NCBI GenBank assembly: GCA_025363295.1
Contig: JANYEC010000074.1
Span: forward strand, 49,264-113,263
Reading direction: 5' to 3'
Length of the DNA stretch: 64,000 nucleotides
Source: Akkermansiaceae bacterium
GTDB taxonomy: Bacteria; Verrucomicrobiota; Verrucomicrobiia; Verrucomicrobiales; Akkermansiaceae
Position numbers and translations under genes: made by a program. How positions within the stretch are numbered: the stretch's first letter is position 1; the number at the start of each line of letters is the position of its first letter. This document shows, in pieces, positions 9,516 through 19,350 of the stretch. The notes beneath the pieces are model-generated. The model was not told where the DNA came from. It worked only from the letters and a program-made list of their open reading frames with translations, and did no database searches.

Positions 9516-12500
9516 TCAGGTCGCCTTCGCATCCACCGGGATCGATGCCGCCTCATGCAACTCCTCCGCCGCTTCGAGTTCCGCATGTTCTTTGGCGATG
9601 ACGCGGACAAGCTTGCGAACGCTTTCCTCCCAATTAGAGAGCAACTTCTTTGCCTGATGGCTACCGGTTCGCTCGAGGTGGAGTTCGATGAGAGATCTGA
9701 TTTCGGCAATGTCCTGGGCTCGTTTGATCGGCAAGGCGACCACCATCTCGGAATTCACCCGCGAGAAAAATTTGCCATCCACGTCGTAAACATAAGCGGT
9801 GCCGCCAGACATTCCGGCGCCGAAGTTTTTCCCGGTTTTGCCAAGAATAACCACCTTGCCATTGGTCATGTATTCGCAGCCATGATCGCCCACGCCTTCC
9901 ACGACGGTGGTGGCTCCTGAGTTTCTCACGGCAAAACGCTCACCCGCGCGACCGTTTGCAAACAGCTTGCCACCGGTCGCCCCGTAAAGGCAGGTGTTGC
10001 CACAAATGGTGTTGGTGGCGGCTTCAAATTTCGCGGTCTTGGAAACTCGGATGATGATTTCGCCCGCAGCCATGCCTTTGCCGACGTAATCATTTGCCTC
10101 GCCGATGAGTTCGAGTTTGATGCCGGAAACGAGGAAGCAGCCGAAGGACTGCCCCGCGCTGCCACGGCAGGTGATATGAATCGAGTTGGCCGGCAAGCTG
10201 CGATCGCCATGCACCTCCGCAATCCGGCCAGCGAGGCGGGTCCCGATGTTGCGATCCGTGTTGACAACTTCGTAGCTAAGTGCAGTTGGCGGGCGATCCG
10301 GGAGGAGTTTGACGGCGTTGAGAATCTCTTCTGGGACGGAATCAGGGCCGTATTCTGGAGACTGCTGGTTCTGGATGCCCGAAACTGCGGACACGAGATC
10401 GGAAAGGATTCGTAGGTCGAGTGCAGGCTTGGCGAGACCATCGTTGCGATCCTTCGAGCAGATTCGAGAAATGGACTCGGGGGATTTTCCGGAATTTTCT
10501 GCTAGTGTAGGGACGACATCCTTGAGAAGGGCACTGAGATCGAGGGTATTTGCCTTCGGGTGATCGGTGACGTGGCGCTGCACCAGAAATTCCGGGCGGC
10601 CGATTAATTCATCCAGAGTGCGAACGCCAATACGGGCCATGATGCCGCGGGCTTCATCGGCGACGGCGGTGAAGTAGTTGATGACCATTTCCGGCGTGCC
10701 TTTGAACTTGGCGCGGAATTTTGGATCCGTCGTAGCAATGCCGACCGGGCAGGTATTCAAGTGGCACTTGCGGACGTAAACGCAGCCCATGGCGATCATG
10801 GCGGTGGTGCCGAAGTTGAATTGCTCGGCTCCGAGGATCGCGGCGATCACGACGTCGCGGCCATTGCGGATGCCACCATCCGTGCGGAGGACGACACGGT
10901 CGCGGAGATTATTGATGAGTAGGGTTTGCTGAGCCTCGGCAAGTCCGAGTTCCCATGGCGAGCCGGCGTGTTTGGTGGAGGAAAGTGGAGATGCGCCTGT
11001 TCCTCCATCATGGCCGGAAATGAGGATATTGTCGGCGGACGCTTTGGCACAGCCGGAGGCGACAGTGCCCACGCCGGACTCCGCCACCAATTTCACCGTG
11101 ATCCGAGCGCGTGGATTGACTTCTTTGAGGTCGTGAATGAGCTGCGCCAGATCCTCGATGGAGTAAATATCGTGATGCGGAGGCGGTGAAATGAGCTGAA
11201 CTCCAGGTTGGGTGTTTCTCAAACGGGCGATTAAAGCATTCACTTTATGGCCCGGAAGTTGCCCTCCTTCACCGGGCTTCGCGCCCTGGGCCATCTTGAT
11301 CTCCAACTCCGCAGCATTGACGAGATAGTAGGCCGAAACACCAAAGCGACCCGATGCCACCTGCTTGATGTAGGATCGCGCAAAATCGCCATTAGGATAC
11401 GGCTTATAGCGCACTGGATCTTCACCGCCCTCGCCAGAGTCTGATTTACCGCCGATGCGGTTCATCGCGATGGCAAGCGTCTCGTGAGCCTCGGGAGAAA
11501 GCGCTCCGAGGGACATCGCGGCAGTGGTGAAACGGCGGCGGATACTCTCCATCGACTCAACTTCTTCGAGCGGAATCGGGCCGCTACTTGCAGAGACGAA
11601 ATCGACCAAATCTTTAATTGCTACAGGTTTGGATTCCAACGATACACGAACATATTCCTCGTAATCCTCGGCACGGCCAGATTTCACGTAGGTATGGAAA
11701 TTTTTGATGACCTCCGTGGTATAAACATGGCGCTCGCCTGCTTTGCGGTAGCGGTTGTAACCGGGGTCGCCTAGGTCAAGAGTTTGGCCTTCTAAAACGA
11801 CTGTTTCAAATGCCGCCCGATGACGGATGATTGACTCTTCGGCGATTTCAACGAAGCCCACACCGCCGATTTTTGAAGGGACGCCTGTGAAGGAGAAATC
11901 GACTACTTCACGGCCGACACCGATGGCCTCAAAAGTCTGCGCACCTTGGTAAGAGTTCAGTACCGAGATGCCCATCTTGGACATGATCTTGAGAATGCCT
12001 TTTTCGAGCGCCTTTCGGTAATTGGTCATCGCTTTTTGAGCGGTGATCTCCCCGAGCTTGTTTTTACCTGTGTCCCCGGAAACGAGTTGGCGGACGGTGG
12101 CGTAGCCGAGATAGGGGCAGATCGCAGTCGCCCCAAATCCAAAACAGCAGGCGATTTGATGCACATCGCGAGCCTCGCCAGTTTCCAAGACGATCGAAGC
12201 CCGCATCCGCATGCGAATGCGGGTGAGGTGATGGTGCACCGTGCCAATCGCCAACAGCATGGGAATCGGGATGCGCGAAGCTGAGGTGGCGCGATCAGAA
12301 AGGATCAGAACATTGTTATCTTCCCGGACGGCAGTTTCCGCTTCCGCGCAGATTTCATCCAAGCGAGCTTTCATGCCAGAGGCACCGCTGGAGCTTAGCC
12401 AGGTGCAGTCGATTGTCACAGATGGGAAACCATGCTCCTCAAGGTGCTTGATCTTCTCAAGTTGGTGCTCAAAGAGGATCGCACTGTCCAAGCTGACCGT

Positions 12501-14195
12501 CATGCAGTGCAGGGGGGTTTCGTCCAAGAGGTTGCGCTCCACCCCGAGTCCGGCTCCGAGTGACATGACCGCCCATTCACGAATCGGGTCGATGGGGGGA
12601 TTCGTCACCTGAGCAAACAATTGTTTAAAATAAGTGTATAGAAGTCGCGGCTGAGTCGAGAGAATCGCGAGCGGAATATCATCGCCCATTGAAAAAACTG
12701 CCTCTTGGGCGCTCTTCATCATAGGGGGAAAAACCATGTCCAGTTCCTCCGTAGAAATACCGTGAGTGACTTGATTACGAGAGAGTTCCAGCGGTGAATA
12801 GTCCACCTCGGGAACGTGTGCTTGCGGTGATACAAACTTGCGGAGTTCGAGTGCGTTATCGTCGATCCAACGGCGGTAGGTTTTTTGCTTGGCGAGCTCC
12901 TCTTTGATCTCGCGATCGTATTTGAACTCACCCGTGACCGTGTTGGCGGAAAGCATTTGTCCGGGGCCTAAGCGGCCCTTTCGAACGATCGTTGCATCGT
13001 CGAGAATCACCGCTCCAGCCTCGGAACCGATGTAAAGGATCCCGTCCTCGGTGATTTTGTAGCGCGACGGCCGGAGCCCGTTGCGATCGAGCGAGGCGCA
13101 AAGTTTCGTGCCATCGGTGAAGACAAGGCCGGCCGGACCGTCCCACGGCTCTGAGAATGAGCGGATGAATTGGTAAAATGCCCGGACCTCATCCGAGATG
13201 TCCTGATCATTCCGATAAGCGGGTGGGACCAGCATGCACATCGCATGCTCCGGCGAGCGACCGGAAAGAATGAGCAGCTCGAGCGCATGATCGAGTGAGG
13301 CGGAATCCGATTCTCCGTGGCGGATGAGATTTTTCACCAACTCGATATCTTCACCCCAAACGGGCGAGGCAAAAAACTCTTCGCGCGAGGTCATCCAATT
13401 GCGGTTACCCTCGACGGTGTTAATTTCACCGTTATGGCACATCATACGGAATGGTTGCCCGAGGGGCCATGCTGGAAAGGTGTTCGTTGAGAACCGCTGG
13501 TGATACAGTGCGATGGCGACTTGGTAATCTGGATCGCTGAAATCTAGGTAAAACGCCCGCAGTGCGGCAGGCATGGCGAGGGCTTTGTAAGAGATCAGTC
13601 GGCTCGAAAATGTCGGTATGTAAAAGCTCTGGATCGACCTGGTGCGATGTTCGATCTCCCGGCGGCAAAGATAGAGTTTTCTCTCAAAATCGTCTGCAGT
13701 CATATCCGCCGGACGAATCATCAGCAGATGCTCGATCTGCGGTCGGCTAACAAGGGCGATTTTCCCGAGCGCATCTGGATCGACAGGCACCTCGCGCCAG
13801 CCGATGGCGGTGATGCCACGTTTTCCGATCACATCCCGGGTAATTTCTCGGATCTCTGAAATCACATTGGCATTTTCAGCTGGAAAAAAGAACACTCCGA
13901 CTGCTAGATCCGCATCATTTTCGACCGTAAATCCGAGTTTTTCCGCCGCTTTGCGAAACAGCGGGCGGGGGATCTGAGTGAGGACGCCGGAACCATCACC
14001 GGTCTTCATATCCGCATCGACTGCGCCGCGGTGAGTCATGCAGCACACAGAAGTGAGCGCATAATCGAGAATCTGATAGCTCGCTTTTCCCTTCAAATGG
14101 GCGATCGCGCCCATGCCGCAATTGTCGTGTTCTTGTGAAAGCCGGTGCAAGGAGCCGGGAACGAGGGGGGTGCTGGAGTGATAGAACGCGTTCAT
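9516..14195 (-). CDS. gltB: Glutamate synthase large subunit
   Basis: A 1559-residue protein with all parts of the large subunit. It has an N-terminal class II glutaminase domain, whose nucleophile Cys is in HDNCGMGAIAHLKG after a short propeptide. The central FMN/3Fe-4S synthase domain contains GEGGEDPVRYKP, SGHDGGTGASPLSS and the cluster cysteines in MGCVYVRKCHLNTCPVGIA. The C-terminal GXGXG beta-helix domain contains GNTCLYGATGGKLFANGRAGERFAVRNSG. It makes glutamate from glutamine and 2-oxoglutarate. No small subunit (gltD) is adjacent, so the electron donor is encoded elsewhere or the enzyme uses ferredoxin. It ends 85 bases before the exporter start. Confidence 0.97.
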   Translation of the reverse strand: MNAFYHSSTPLVPGSLHRLSQEHDNCGMGAIAHLKGKASYQILDYALTSVCCMTHRGAVDADMKTGDGSGVLTQIPRPLFRKAAEKLGFTVENDADLAVGVFFFPAENANVISEIREITRDVIGKRGITAIGWREVPVDPDALGKIALVSRPQIEHLLMIRPADMTADDFERKLYLCRREIEHRTRSIQSFYIPTFSSRLISYKALAMPAALRAFYLDFSDPDYQVAIALYHQRFSTNTFPAWPLGQPFRMMCHNGEINTVEGNRNWMTSREEFFASPVWGEDIELVKNLIRHGESDSASLDHALELLILSGRSPEHAMCMLVPPAYRNDQDISDEVRAFYQFIRSFSEPWDGPAGLVFTDGTKLCASLDRNGLRPSRYKITEDGILYIGSEAGAVILDDATIVRKGRLGPGQMLSANTVTGEFKYDREIKEELAKQKTYRRWIDDNALELRKFVSPQAHVPEVDYSPLELSRNQVTHGISTEELDMVFPPMMKSAQEAVFSMGDDIPLAILSTQPRLLYTYFKQLFAQVTNPPIDPIREWAVMSLGAGLGVERNLLDETPLHCMTVSLDSAILFEHQLEKIKHLEEHGFPSVTIDCTWLSSSGASGMKARLDEICAEAETAVREDNNVLILSDRATSASRIPIPMLLAIGTVHHHLTRIRMRMRASIVLETGEARDVHQIACCFGFGATAICPYLGYATVRQLVSGDTGKNKLGEITAQKAMTNYRKALEKGILKIMSKMGISVLNSYQGAQTFEAIGVGREVVDFSFTGVPSKIGGVGFVEIAEESIIRHRAAFETVVLEGQTLDLGDPGYNRYRKAGERHVYTTEVIKNFHTYVKSGRAEDYEEYVRVSLESKPVAIKDLVDFVSASSGPIPLEEVESMESIRRRFTTAAMSLGALSPEAHETLAIAMNRIGGKSDSGEGGEDPVRYKPYPNGDFARSYIKQVASGRFGVSAYYLVNAAELEIKMAQGAKPGEGGQLPGHKVNALIARLRNTQPGVQLISPPPHHDIYSIEDLAQLIHDLKEVNPRARITVKLVAESGVGTVASGCAKASADNILISGHDGGTGASPLSSTKHAGSPWELGLAEAQQTLLINNLRDRVVLRTDGGIRNGRDVVIAAILGAEQFNFGTTAMIAMGCVYVRKCHLNTCPVGIATTDPKFRAKFKGTPEMVINYFTAVADEARGIMARIGVRTLDELIGRPEFLVQRHVTDHPKANTLDLSALLKDVVPTLAENSGKSPESISRICSKDRNDGLAKPALDLRILSDLVSAVSGIQNQQSPEYGPDSVPEEILNAVKLLPDRPPTALSYEVVNTDRNIGTRLAGRIAEVHGDRSLPANSIHITCRGSAGQSFGCFLVSGIKLELIGEANDYVGKGMAAGEIIIRVSKTAKFEAATNTICGNTCLYGATGGKLFANGRAGERFAVRNSGATTVVEGVGDHGCEYMTNGKVVILGKTGKNFGAGMSGGTAYVYDVDGKFFSRVNSEMVVALPIKRAQDIAEIRSLIELHLERTGSHQAKKLLSNWEESVRKLVRVIAKEHAELEAAEELHEAASIPVDAKAT

Positions 14196-14299
14196 CAGAA
14201 TTCGAAATACAAGGCCTGGTTAAAGCGCCGGGCGGAGCGCGAAATAAACGGCAGGTCACCGATACAGCCAAGCAGGAAATATGCCTAACGCTGAGTCAC

Positions 14300-15157
14300 C
14301 TATGAAGAAGATGACATCTCCGAATCTTCTTCCGGCGGCAGCAGTCCTCGCTCCACGAGAAAACGATCAGCAGCCCCCAAGGTGACCTCGAAATTTTTAT
14401 GGCTGACGTTAAAATTGAAGAAACTGTGATCCGCTTTGATAAAGTCGATCAGCTCACAGCTATTGCCACGCCAGCGCAATCGGCGACGGAATTTCTCCAC
14501 TTCCTCAAACGGCGTAATCCGGTCAGATTTTCCATGGAAAAAAAGCATCGGAGGCAGCTTGCGCCGCATTAGGTTTGTCGGACTCAGTCGCTTGGCAGTT
14601 TTAGCGTCTGGGAAACGCTCAGCCGCAGGGCCTTTTCCAGCGGTGTTGACTAAGGCGCTGAACAAAATCAGGGCCTGCGGGGTACACGTTAGACCATCCA
14701 TCGGTGGCAGATCTTTGGCCTTCGGCATGGCAGTCAGTAAGGCTAGAAACGCGCCACCGCCTGCACCGCCGATCGTTAGGCGTTCTGGATCCAGATTGAA
14801 AGTGTCAAAATTATGGCGCAACCAGCGGATCAAAGTCCGCGCGTCCTCGATCGCTTCTAACGGCCCCGTGCCATGCTTGGCGGATGTCCGCGTCTCGGCA
14901 GCCACAGCAACCGCGCCTCGACTGGCAAAATGCAGGCAGTGGGGGACAAATTGCGTTGGCGTGGGAGAATCCCAAAATCCACCGTGAAAAAACACGATCA
15001 CAGGACGCGGCTCCGTCCCTGCGTTTTCCGGAAGAAACACATGCGCCAAGAGATCGCCTTGGTCGCGCTGTTCGTAAACATAGGTTGCTGCGTCCTTCAG
15101 GATTTCCCGATCACGCGCTTCGCCAATTGGCGCTACCCTCTGCAAAATACTGCTCAT
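14300..15157 (-). CDS. Alpha/beta-hydrolase fold protein lacking the nucleophile serine
   Basis: It resembles the hormone-sensitive-lipase/BD-FAE esterase group: the oxyanion motif PVIVFFHGGFW, an acid residue in LFFHGKSDRITPFEEV, and the late histidine in KADHSFFNF are present. The nucleophile elbow, normally GxSxG, reads IGGAGGGAF, with Gly encoded by 14759-14761 where Ser is expected. If real, the protein is likely a non-catalytic member. The frame extends to a TTG at 15229, but that is only 11 bases from the divergent gene's ATG; the internal ATG at 15157, with GGAG just upstream, seems the better start. Function unknown. Confidence 0.75.
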   Translation of the reverse strand: MSSILQRVAPIGEARDREILKDAATYVYEQRDQGDLLAHVFLPENAGTEPRPVIVFFHGGFWDSPTPTQFVPHCLHFASRGAVAVAAETRTSAKHGTGPLEAIEDARTLIRWLRHNFDTFNLDPERLTIGGAGGGAFLALLTAMPKAKDLPPMDGLTCTPQALILFSALVNTAGKGPAAERFPDAKTAKRLSPTNLMRRKLPPMLFFHGKSDRITPFEEVEKFRRRLRWRGNSCELIDFIKADHSFFNFNVSHKNFEVTLGAADRFLVERGLLPPEEDSEMSSSS

Positions 15158-15240
15158 CACTCCATGAATGCCAAAATCAATCGAATCGGCCTGCAATTTG
15201 TTTGTTGTGAAACGAGCCAACTTGTCCAATCGTTTCGCGC

Positions 15241-16119
15241 ATGAACCGACTTATTTTTGCGTTTTCGCTGATTTTAAGCGCTGTCGCATCTGCGCAAGAA
15301 GATCTGCGTCCCGCGCTGGAAACCACCTACAACGCTTGGCGCGAGGCGATGATCCGCCGCGACCCATCTGCTTGGCAGCGCATCACGGCGGAGCACCGCA
15401 GAGTGGAGGTCCGCAATTTGATCGTCTCACAGAAAATGCCGTTTCCAGCCTCGGTATTCGAGCTTCCCGCGCCTCCACCGAGCCTTCAGGGGCTCAAATT
15501 TCTCGATGCCAAACAAAATGGCCCGACCGCAAAGTCTTCCTACTTTGGAAAAATCGACTTTGGTGTCGGCGGCGAGCCCAGCGAGAATCTGCTAGTGCTC
15601 TCATTCGTGCGCGGCAGCGGGGGATGGCTCTACGACCGGGCGGATTATGTGAATTTGACCGGTTTGCCGGAGGTTCGCAAGGAATTGGCAGCAGGCAATT
15701 TGAAATATTTAAAGGAAACTCCCGAGGCCCAGCCTTCAGGACAAGTGCCGCCCACGCCGATCACCGCCAATCCGGCAAAATACGTGGCGAAAGTCTATGT
15801 TTTCTGCCCGGGACGGGAAGTCAAAGTGCAGGTCAACAAGATTAGCCATCACCGCTTCGCAAACGCAAAAGACGCGGAAGTGGTCATCGGCGGCGCTGCC
15901 GATGGCCCGAATGAAGTGCAATACGCGATTAAAAAGCTGGAAGGAGGCACCGGCAAAGAAGTGATGACCATCCGAGTTTATCTGATGTCCAGCATCCCAA
16001 ATGAAAAGCCGATCAAAGCCTTCGAATACCAAATCGCTGCCGGCGAGGCAGCGAAACCCTTCGGCACCGGCAGCTTCACCGTGGACGCCGCCACCGTGAC
16101 AAAGCTCACCGGAAAGTGA
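15241..16119 (+). CDS. Exported protein of unknown function
   Basis: The 292-residue product starts with a clean signal peptide (MNRLIFAFSLILSAVASAQ, cleavage near residue 19), so it is periplasmic or outer-membrane associated. The first part (ETTYNAWREAMIRRDPSAWQRIT) resembles the opening helix of SnoaL/NTF2-like domains. The second part, after a proline-rich linker near residue 165, is a beta-rich domain with a single cysteine (VYVFCPGREVKVQV). I do not recognise the family. It is divergent from the hydrolase gene and is the last host gene before the prophage. Confidence 0.65.
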   Translation: MNRLIFAFSLILSAVASAQEDLRPALETTYNAWREAMIRRDPSAWQRITAEHRRVEVRNLIVSQKMPFPASVFELPAPPPSLQGLKFLDAKQNGPTAKSSYFGKIDFGVGGEPSENLLVLSFVRGSGGWLYDRADYVNLTGLPEVRKELAAGNLKYLKETPEAQPSGQVPPTPITANPAKYVAKVYVFCPGREVKVQVNKISHHRFANAKDAEVVIGGAADGPNEVQYAIKKLEGGTGKEVMTIRVYLMSSIPNEKPIKAFEYQIAAGEAAKPFGTGSFTVDAATVTKLTGK

Positions 16120-16205
16120 GTCAGACGTTGCTCACCGATGGAACAACGGAAGGCGGGGATTCGATACGGCGACGAACAAAATTCAAACTGACCCACTACC
16201 ATTGA

Positions 16206-16222
16206 ATTCCGCATTACATATA
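16206..16222 (+). repeat. Left attachment repeat (dif-like core)
   Basis: ATTCCGCATTACATATA, identical to 24406-24422. CGCAT and the ATA centre agree with bacterial dif sites. The following bases, GTGAACAAAAC, match a dif right arm poorly and probably come from the phage attP. Confidence 0.8.
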
Positions 16223-16282
16223 GTGAACAAAACCAATGAGTTACATAAGCGGAATACCTAGCACTTAAACAACGAATTTAGT

Positions 16283-16612
16283 TCACTTTTCAATCGGTGA
16301 CCAATCGCCCTTTTCATCGAAGCCATTTTCGGAACAGTCGCGAGGTTGATCGGATCGAAAAGTTTGCCAGTTTCCACCTGCAATTTTTTTTTGGCGATAC
16401 CTCGAAACACTCTTTCGACCATACCACCGGTCACGACCCACCTTAAAAAATTTAATCCACCCCCGCTCGCCCGCCTGATACAGTCCGCTCGTGGTGATGC
16501 CGATTTTCATGGCGGCGAGAGTGGATGGATAGACCCCGCATTCATCGCTGTGAAAGCGATCCCAAGCCTGTAATTGGTTTCGTTCCTTGCTCGTTAGCTC
16601 CCTTTCGCTCAT
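16283..16612 (-). CDS. Excisionase-like helix-turn-helix protein
   Basis: A 109-residue basic protein. The middle (STLAAMKIGITTSGLYQAGERGW, then KVGRDRWYGRKSVSRY) fits the winged-helix pattern of excisionase/MerR-type DNA-binding domains, where a helix-turn-helix is followed by a beta wing carrying a basic W/R pair. ATG at 16612 is preferred over GTG at 16630 because GAGGTAAGG lies just upstream. It is the last gene of the phage operon, 61 bases from the left attachment repeat, a position suited to a directionality factor or repressor. The exact role is inferred. Confidence 0.6.
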   Translation of the reverse strand: MSERELTSKERNQLQAWDRFHSDECGVYPSTLAAMKIGITTSGLYQAGERGWIKFFKVGRDRWYGRKSVSRYRQKKIAGGNWQTFRSDQPRDCSENGFDEKGDWSPIEK

Positions 16613-16652
16613 ATGCCTTACCTCTAGCACATTTCTAATAGATAGAAACAGT

Positions 16653-16910
16653 TTAGCAAGACGTAATTAAAAGCAATTCCGCAGTTTTAGGAACGCAGAA
16701 CGAAAAGAAATTAAGATCTATTGAGCCGGATGGGCAACCTCTCTCCTTGCATGCATTGGCAGGGCGACAGTTAGTGCCGCAAACCAAGCTCGACGTTGTG
16801 GGGTGCGGCCCCAGCCTCTCTATCGCACGCGCTAGCGGTTCACATTGCGCCAGCAAAGAACAGGCACCAAGGCCCGCTAGTTTCGATCCAGTGAACCCTC
16901 CGGGCTTCAA
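16653..16910 (-). CDS. Possible small cysteine-rich phage ORF
   Basis: An 85-codon frame with a TTG start that overlaps the stop of the upstream small membrane protein gene, an arrangement compatible with translational coupling. The product has seven cysteines and no recognisable domain. The start codon is weak and no homology is apparent, so it may not be a gene. It is listed because it fills the only sizeable gap between two probable phage genes. Confidence 0.25.
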   Translation of the reverse strand: MKPGGFTGSKLAGLGACSLLAQCEPLARAIERLGPHPTTSSLVCGTNCRPANACKERGCPSGSIDLNFFSFCVPKTAELLLITSC

Positions 16911-17143
16911 GGCTTGGATTTTGCCCGCTGGTCAAGCTGGCGCTTTATTTCAGATCGTTCCTTTTCCATCTCCGCTGTGGTAGTGACAGGCGGCAATGAC
17001 TGGCCGGAAAAACTAAGATCACCGGAAATAGTCTTTTGAATTTCATGACCCAAATACATCATTTGAAATGCAATCCAGAGGCAGAAAATAGCTGTGATCG
17101 ACGAGGAAACCGCACAGATACCAAGGCAGATTTTTTGAAACAT
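16907..17143 (-). CDS. Small phage membrane protein
   Basis: A 78-residue product (from ATG 17143; an upstream start at 17176 would give 89) with one N-terminal transmembrane helix (ICLGICAVSSSITAIFCLWIAF) and a charged C-terminal tail (AEMEKERSEIKRQLDQRAK) likely to form a helix. Tiny single-span proteins are usual in inoviruses. It lies downstream of the secretin gene on the same strand, after a 220-base gap. Role unknown: minor coat and assembly proteins are possible. Confidence 0.5.
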   Translation of the reverse strand: MFQKICLGICAVSSSITAIFCLWIAFQMMYLGHEIQKTISGDLSFSGQSLPPVTTTAEMEKERSEIKRQLDQRAKSKP

Positions 17144-17176
17144 GCCGGAGAGTTGCAAATTTGGCGCAGTTCTCAA

Positions 17177-17397
17177 GTTTTAGGAATCACGCGATGGCGT
17201 GAGGCGATTTCTTGTTAGCAATAACTAAGGCTGGAAAATGAATTCTAGCTGAACAGGCCGAGCAAAAAGAAACACAAACTGCTCAACCGAGGAACGAGAC
17301 TGAAAAGCGGCCCACTCCGAACGAAGAGGATCATTTGAGCGCTGTCTTGCGGCCCACCAGCTCATGTATCCCCCACAACTATTCTTTTTCATGAGAA
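17177..17397. other. Intergenic stretch inside the prophage
   Basis: About 220 bases between the secretin gene and the small membrane protein gene. I see no convincing ORF, hairpin or terminator on either strand. It may hold a promoter for the two downstream genes. Confidence 0.3.
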
Positions 17398-18606
17398 TCA
17401 TTTAAACAACTTCGAGCGTATCAATTCACGTTCTTGCAACTCCCACCCTTTTTTCGGAAGTAGCTGGTCATCTATCCATTCATCAGGGGATTCGCGATGC
17501 GGTATTAAAGGCGGAGAATGGGCGGAAAGTGGAATCAAAACGTCTGATACAGGGATGGCCTTTGGTGCATCGTAGCACGTTGATACAATGACATACAAAG
17601 AGCCCTCAGTAATCTCCTTAGAACTACGAAGCAGCCCTTTGACAGTCCTTTCCCGGAGCGTTGAAACCCCCCCCAGAACGACTGTCTGCCCCACCGACAT
17701 CTCGACCGAAGAAGTGACAGTCTGACTCTCAATAATAGGAACTTCATTTTCACCGATCCTAACATTGCGGCCAAGCAATCCATTGGTTTGAGTGATTGCA
17801 AGCCTCAGACGATTGTTTGCCAAAAAGTAAGGTGTAACACCTAGCTGCAAGCCAACTTTCCGGTATTCGACCGAGGTTTGAGCAATCCCTTGAGACACGG
17901 CTGTATTCGGGACAGGAATTTCCTGAATGCTTTCGACGGTGGACAATAGACCGTGCCTTAATTGCACGTGCGGGCGCTGCACAACCTCGACCACGGTTCC
18001 ATCACAAATAGCATTCAAAGCAACACTTATGGCGTCGCCACCAACATCCAAAGTCAAGCCCCGGCTACCGATCGTAAGACTATCACCAGTCTTGAGGACA
18101 TCGCCAAGAGCCGCAACAAGATCGAAACCCTTCTGCGCGGACTTATCGACATATACAGCCCATGATTGCACCGAGCAGGAACCGGGACAGACGTCAATAG
18201 ACTCCAAGTAGCGGCAGACTATATCGACGGATGAGAGCTTACCAGCAACCAGCACAATGCCGCTCACAGTATCGGCAGAAACGGAACACCCCAAAGTGGA
18301 AGCGACAGCCAAATCTCCAACAACTGGAGGCTCACGAAAACGGAACTTATAAGTGCGACTAAATATCTCCAGAGGGTCTTTTCCGTCCTTCCCAACAACG
18401 CCCTTAAATGGAGAATCTTTCGTCCCAGTTGGAGCAGTTGGAAGGTTAGTGCTGTTAGCAATCGAACTTGCTAAAGAACCCGGACCGGGAGCGGTTAGCT
18501 TGGAAATGCCTGAACCCATAACACTACCTGAAGCTTTGAAAACCGCGCCCTTCCAAATTGCGAAACCCAAACCGACTACAGCTAACAGTATAAGAATAAG
18601 CCTCAT
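17398..18606 (-). CDS. Secretin-like outer-membrane export channel (pIV-like)
   Basis: A 402-residue protein with an N-terminal hydrophobic segment (LILILLAVVGLGFAIW). A periplasmic N-domain portion follows, and then the conserved secretin core: VGLQLGVTPYFLANNRLRLAI, VPIIESQTVTSSVEMSVGQ and TVVLGGVSTLRERTVKGL. This is the pIV/GspD pattern; the channel lets the growing phage filament cross the outer membrane. The last 60 residues are hydrophilic. It overlaps the Zot gene by four bases (ATGA), so the two are translationally coupled. Encoding its own secretin means the phage need not borrow a host one. Confidence 0.85.
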   Translation of the reverse strand: MRLILILLAVVGLGFAIWKGAVFKASGSVMGSGISKLTAPGPGSLASSIANSTNLPTAPTGTKDSPFKGVVGKDGKDPLEIFSRTYKFRFREPPVVGDLAVASTLGCSVSADTVSGIVLVAGKLSSVDIVCRYLESIDVCPGSCSVQSWAVYVDKSAQKGFDLVAALGDVLKTGDSLTIGSRGLTLDVGGDAISVALNAICDGTVVEVVQRPHVQLRHGLLSTVESIQEIPVPNTAVSQGIAQTSVEYRKVGLQLGVTPYFLANNRLRLAITQTNGLLGRNVRIGENEVPIIESQTVTSSVEMSVGQTVVLGGVSTLRERTVKGLLRSSKEITEGSLYVIVSTCYDAPKAIPVSDVLIPLSAHSPPLIPHRESPDEWIDDQLLPKKGWELQERELIRSKLFK

Positions 18607-19349
18607 GAGGGAGAACCGGGTTGTTTTAATTTGAACCTAACTGCCATGCTTTGGAAGGGCAGTAACAGCCACGCAAAGAAACCTATCTTTGACAGCTTGA
18701 ATCGGCTTACGTATCGCGCTTTTTCCGATAGGCTTTGCATCTCAGAATCCAAAAAAGTAAAGGAACCATAGAGCTTAAAAAACTCCCTTTTATACCCCTT
18801 GAAACTCTTCTTAATTAGGATGCCGTTTTGAGCATCGCGCTGGGAACAAATGAAAAACTTAAACGGAAGGGTGCCCAAAGGTCCGAGGGGAATATGTGAG
18901 GAACTCACAATGTAAAGCTCCCACTCAGCCAAAACCCGGAATTGTTTTTCGATCGTGGTGATCTCTTGCGCAATGAAAGTGACATTGACACGCGCTTTTC
19001 GTGATTGCGTTAGAAATGACAACAAGCCCCTGCTTTCGGTGTTTGTTTTTGCCCAATCGCGAGCGTTAAAAAACAAGTGGATTTCATCAAGATACACCTC
19101 AACAAAGGACCCATCCACACCAAAGGGAATTTTCTCTTGCCAGTTTCTATCGGATTCGGGATTGATCTTGAGGAGTTGAGCGGGATCCAAAACGATACGC
19201 TTTTGCCTCAATGCGAGAGAAGCCATCTCTTCCCAGCTCACAGCAATATTTGTGCAAACAGTTGCACCACGGCACAACGAAGCAAACATCATCATCACGG
19301 TGTATAGGGTTTTTCCGGCACCTAGCTTGCCAGTAACGATTTGGATCAT
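18603..19349 (-). CDS. Zot/pI-type phage assembly ATPase
   Basis: The hallmark gene of filamentous phages. The 248-residue product opens with a Walker A motif (MIQIVTGKLGAGKTLYT, residues 7-14), has a Walker B in FVEVYLDEIHLFF, and shows the Zot-typical LSFLTQSRKARVNVTFIAQE segment. A C-terminal hydrophobic stretch (IGFFAWLLLPFQSMAV) probably spans the inner membrane, as in pI. It powers extrusion of coated ssDNA and works with the secretin encoded next. It lies one base from the pVI-like gene, so the assembly genes form one tight operon. Confidence 0.93.
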   Translation of the reverse strand: MIQIVTGKLGAGKTLYTVMMMFASLCRGATVCTNIAVSWEEMASLALRQKRIVLDPAQLLKINPESDRNWQEKIPFGVDGSFVEVYLDEIHLFFNARDWAKTNTESRGLLSFLTQSRKARVNVTFIAQEITTIEKQFRVLAEWELYIVSSSHIPLGPLGTLPFKFFICSQRDAQNGILIKKSFKGYKREFFKLYGSFTFLDSEMQSLSEKARYVSRFKLSKIGFFAWLLLPFQSMAVRFKLKQPGSPS

Positions 19350-19350
19350 A

